Source of the DNA: Pinus tabuliformis
Taxonomy: Eukaryota; Streptophyta; Pinopsida; Pinales; Pinaceae
NCBI GenBank assembly: GCA_031772625.1
Contig: CM062805.1
Span: 510,674,102 to 510,738,101, forward strand
DNA: 64,000 bases
Reading direction: 5' to 3'
The notes beneath the pieces were generated by a model. That model was not told the DNA's origin. It searched no databases and saw nothing but the letters and a program-made list of their open reading frames with translations. Below are positions 61,840 to 64,000 of this stretch, one piece after another; within the stretch, counting starts at the first letter, position 1; the number at the start of each line of letters is the position of its first letter. The position numbers were made by a program, and so were the translations under genes.

Positions 61840-62035
61840 AGAAGAGCATATGGACAACTCCGGGACAAAGTCTGGGATCCAGGAGGAATTTTATTTTTCC
61901 TTTTGTTCCTTTTCGAAAGCACATGATCGGGAGATCATGAATGTTTTCAAGCGTGAGAGTCTGATGCAGGAGCATCTAGAGCAGGCCAGCAATGTGACAG
62001 GATGGTCACATGTTGTGGCTAAACGCAAGACTTGA
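61840..62035 (+). other. Element ORF 3' end shared with other non-autonomous elements
   Basis: GQLRDKVWDPGG near 61855-61890 resembles GQQSKVWDPGR on the minus strand near 17290-17330 and GQRRKLWD near 45230-45260, in each case shortly before the 3' LTR. It appears to be the conserved tail of this element family's ORF. Confidence 0.5.
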
Positions 62036-63515
62036 GGAAAGCTTAGTTGTTAAATTTGTGTTAATTTCAATAAGGGTAGGTAGTTAATAGTGGTCTAGTT
62101 TAGTTAAAAGATGATAAAGATTGAGTTGTAACTAATTCTTTCATGTATGGAAAGGGGTAGTTAGGTATGACTGAGATATAACTTCCTTTTGGGAGGAGAG
62201 GGAGGTAAGGTTTTGGACGGCAAGAAGTTTGTAAGCCTCTGGGCATTTGAAAAGGGCCATCGATCTGAAAATCTGGCCATGAACCAAGTGAGTTTTTGTA
62301 ATTGATTACATTTGGCTAAATTGATGAGGAATTTGTTCTGGAAATTCTATGTGAATCATATATATATTCTTGGTTAAGTTCTGTTTAGAGAATGTTTAAT
62401 TTACTGTGCAAAGCATATGAGGGAAGCATTGTTCTTAATTAATATCAAATTATGTATTGAATGGAATTCAATCTACACATGCTAAAGGGGATGTAAGAAA
62501 AGGGACTGATCACTCTGGAGGAAGATTGAATCGAGGTTCGATTCAAGTTGGTATTCGTATATCGGCTTGGAAGGTCGATTTCCAGGTTAGCGCGGTGGAA
62601 TTATGAACGGAGGGATTTTGAAAGAATCTGTGGAAGACTGAATTATAACTGAGGAACCGACTGCGTGATGGGGTATGGCGCAGAGATTGTGCCAATGGTG
62701 AAAACAAACCGTGGTTTGGATGATACAAAATCTGTCATTATGTGGAAGAATGTAGATTCCAAAACTGAATTCGAGGTGGTCTGCGTGGAGTTAGAGCAAT
62801 CACTGGAGACAAAATTGATAGGGTTTGATTGAGCGGACTGTCGTGTCGATGTTGGAGGCAAATTCCAGTAAAACTGTTATGTAAGTGTTTGGTTGTTTAC
62901 ATCTCACCGATATATATGTTCGAGTGTTTTGGTAGATGCAGATTGGTATCGTTCGACTGGAGAATCGAGAACAATTCAGTGGTTTTACAAATTAAGGCAG
63001 AACCAGAGAATTTGAACCAGAGCAAACAATGAACGGACCTTCGATGATGAGGTTGAATTGAATGAAGTTGTGAAAATGAATGGCGACAGGGGATGGACGA
63101 AGAGGTCGTTAAGTCTCTGTGCGCACTATAGTAGAAGCGTATCAAAGATGAGGGCCGTCCAAGGAAGGGAAATGTGCTGGCAGTCATACAAGAATGAGCC
63201 AAAATGGAGCTGGGCGTATTTATTTTGGAATTGGTAAATAATGGTCCACAGTGTGATTATTAACCCAAGGGCGTCGTGGTAGCAGTTAATTGCAGACCCT
63301 CTGTATATTTGTTCTGCGTGTAAGAAATTGATACAGAATGAGTACCCTAATGAAGATGCTTAAGTTTATGACTTTCAATTGAGAAGCTTCCGCAATTCAG
63401 GTATGATGAAAATCGCCAGAAGGAGTCTTGTCTCGACAAATATTTGAAGATGCATTTTTTTTTATATGCCTGAGGATGGAGAGATTCTGGGTTTTGCAGG
63501 GTGAGTCCTGCACCA
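61962..63515 (+). repeat. 3' LTR of the gene-capturing element
   Basis: Followed by the TATAT target-site duplication. Confidence 0.92.
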
Positions 63516-63520
63516 TATAT

Positions 63521-64000
63521 ACTTATTAGGAACATTTAAGAGGACACTTTGTAGGAGGTGGAATGTTCTAGTAAGACTTCTTACAATTATCACTTTCACA
63601 CAACTTAATGTCTATTATTTAATATATACAACCTCCGTATCTAGCAACACACCTATCTACTTAGGGGGTTATCAATGGTAGGAACCAAAATGCCCTACAT
63701 CTTGAAAATAACATTGTCCTTAAGATTAGGAATTAGGGAATTGTTGTATGATCTCTACTACTTCCCATTTGGCATACTCGAGTGGCGTATCCTTCCATTC
63801 TATTAGGACTAGTTGGATAGTGTAATCATGAGTACATTGTTCCATTTTGTTAATGATAACCTCATGCTGAAACCAAATGGAACCATCTTCATCTAGTTCT
63901 AGAATGGTTGTTTGGAAATGGTAATTAGACCTATTTCCATATTCTCTGTGTAGAAAATATGGAATATTTGATAAATTTTAGAGTGGATCAAGGGTTCTAA
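63521..64000 (-). pseudogene. Gypsy chromodomain-like pol end (partial)
   Basis: The minus strand from the window edge encodes EDGSIWFQHEVIIN and then IQLVLIEWKDTPLEYAKWE (about 63740-63900). This is the chromodomain-like C-terminus found in plant Gypsy chromoviruses, where it guides integration to heterochromatin. Towards 63521 the sequence becomes non-coding, as expected before a 3' LTR, and the gene-capturing element is inserted beside it. The rest of the element lies outside the window. A broken fossil. Confidence 0.7.

Larger units (their letters stand above)
56507..63515 (+). mobile_element. Non-autonomous LTR element carrying two captured host-gene fragments
   Basis: LTRs of 1554 bp at 56507-58060 and 61962-63515, both beginning TGATGCAGGAGC and ending GCA(T/C)CA. 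TATAT at 56502-56506 and at 63516-63520 is the target-site duplication. TGGTATCAGAGCC at 58063 is the initiator-Met primer-binding site. The 3.9 kb interior has a charged ORF remnant, an intron-less piece of a mitochondrial ATP-Mg/phosphate carrier and an intron-less piece of phosphatase 5. No Gag or Pol domain is recognised, so it must have been moved in trans. The LTRs differ at about 3% of positions by eye, so it is clearly younger than the Copia element. The coding parts look broken. Confidence 0.9.

Overview
This is a plant nuclear window made almost entirely of transposable-element fossils, satellite-like repeats and AT-rich spacer. I see no intact host gene. A gymnosperm, most likely a conifer, fits best. 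A Penelope-like retroelement with a GIY-YIG domain is present, and in land plants these are best known from conifers (the Dryad lineage). The Copia-type gag and pol sequences look conifer-like, LTRs are long, elements are old and nested, and coding density is close to nil. The species cannot be named from the sequence.

Layout. 1-10743 and 17788-27178 are two diverged copies (about 3% different by eye) of one segment, spaced 17.8 kb apart in direct orientation. Both carry a palindrome with two hammerhead-like motifs and a second Penelope-type hammerhead relic. Copy A is interrupted at its right edge by a young, gag-only Copia-type LTR element (10744-14780). 15195-17905 is a dispersed repeat that returns at 37185-38250 and 44120-45845. 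There it is split by a 5.9 kb Penelope-like insertion (38259-44118) with long inverted arms.

27175-29120 holds a minisatellite-like field built on AAACTGCGCAG. 29640-33890 is a very GC-rich array of about 51-bp palindromic units, sharply set off from its AT-rich surroundings. Directly after it lies the C-terminal part of an N6/N4-type DNA methyltransferase (33965-34463). Array and methyltransferase remnant are both enclosed by a 25-bp inverted repeat (29219 and 35301), so they may be parts of one unrecognised 6.1 kb element.

44694-47283 is a minus-strand, non-autonomous LTR element with a Lys/Glu-rich ORF. 47736-53140 is an old Copia element (gag-INT-RT-RNase H order). 53508-56501 is AT-rich with microsatellites and a SINE-like unit. 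56507-63515 is an LTR element with 1.55 kb LTRs and matching TATAT target-site duplications. Its interior carries intron-less pieces of two unrelated host genes: a calcium-dependent mitochondrial ATP-Mg/phosphate carrier (SCaMC/APC type) and serine/threonine phosphatase 5. The ORF around this cargo shares motifs at both ends with the 44.7-47.3 kb element, so both appear to belong to one non-autonomous family, one of which took up host genes. The window ends in a minus-strand Gypsy chromodomain-like fragment.

The strongest leads are the dual host-gene capture, the palindromic GC array with its methyltransferase neighbour, and the Penelope/hammerhead material. Coordinates of diverged repeats are approximate because all alignments were made by eye.
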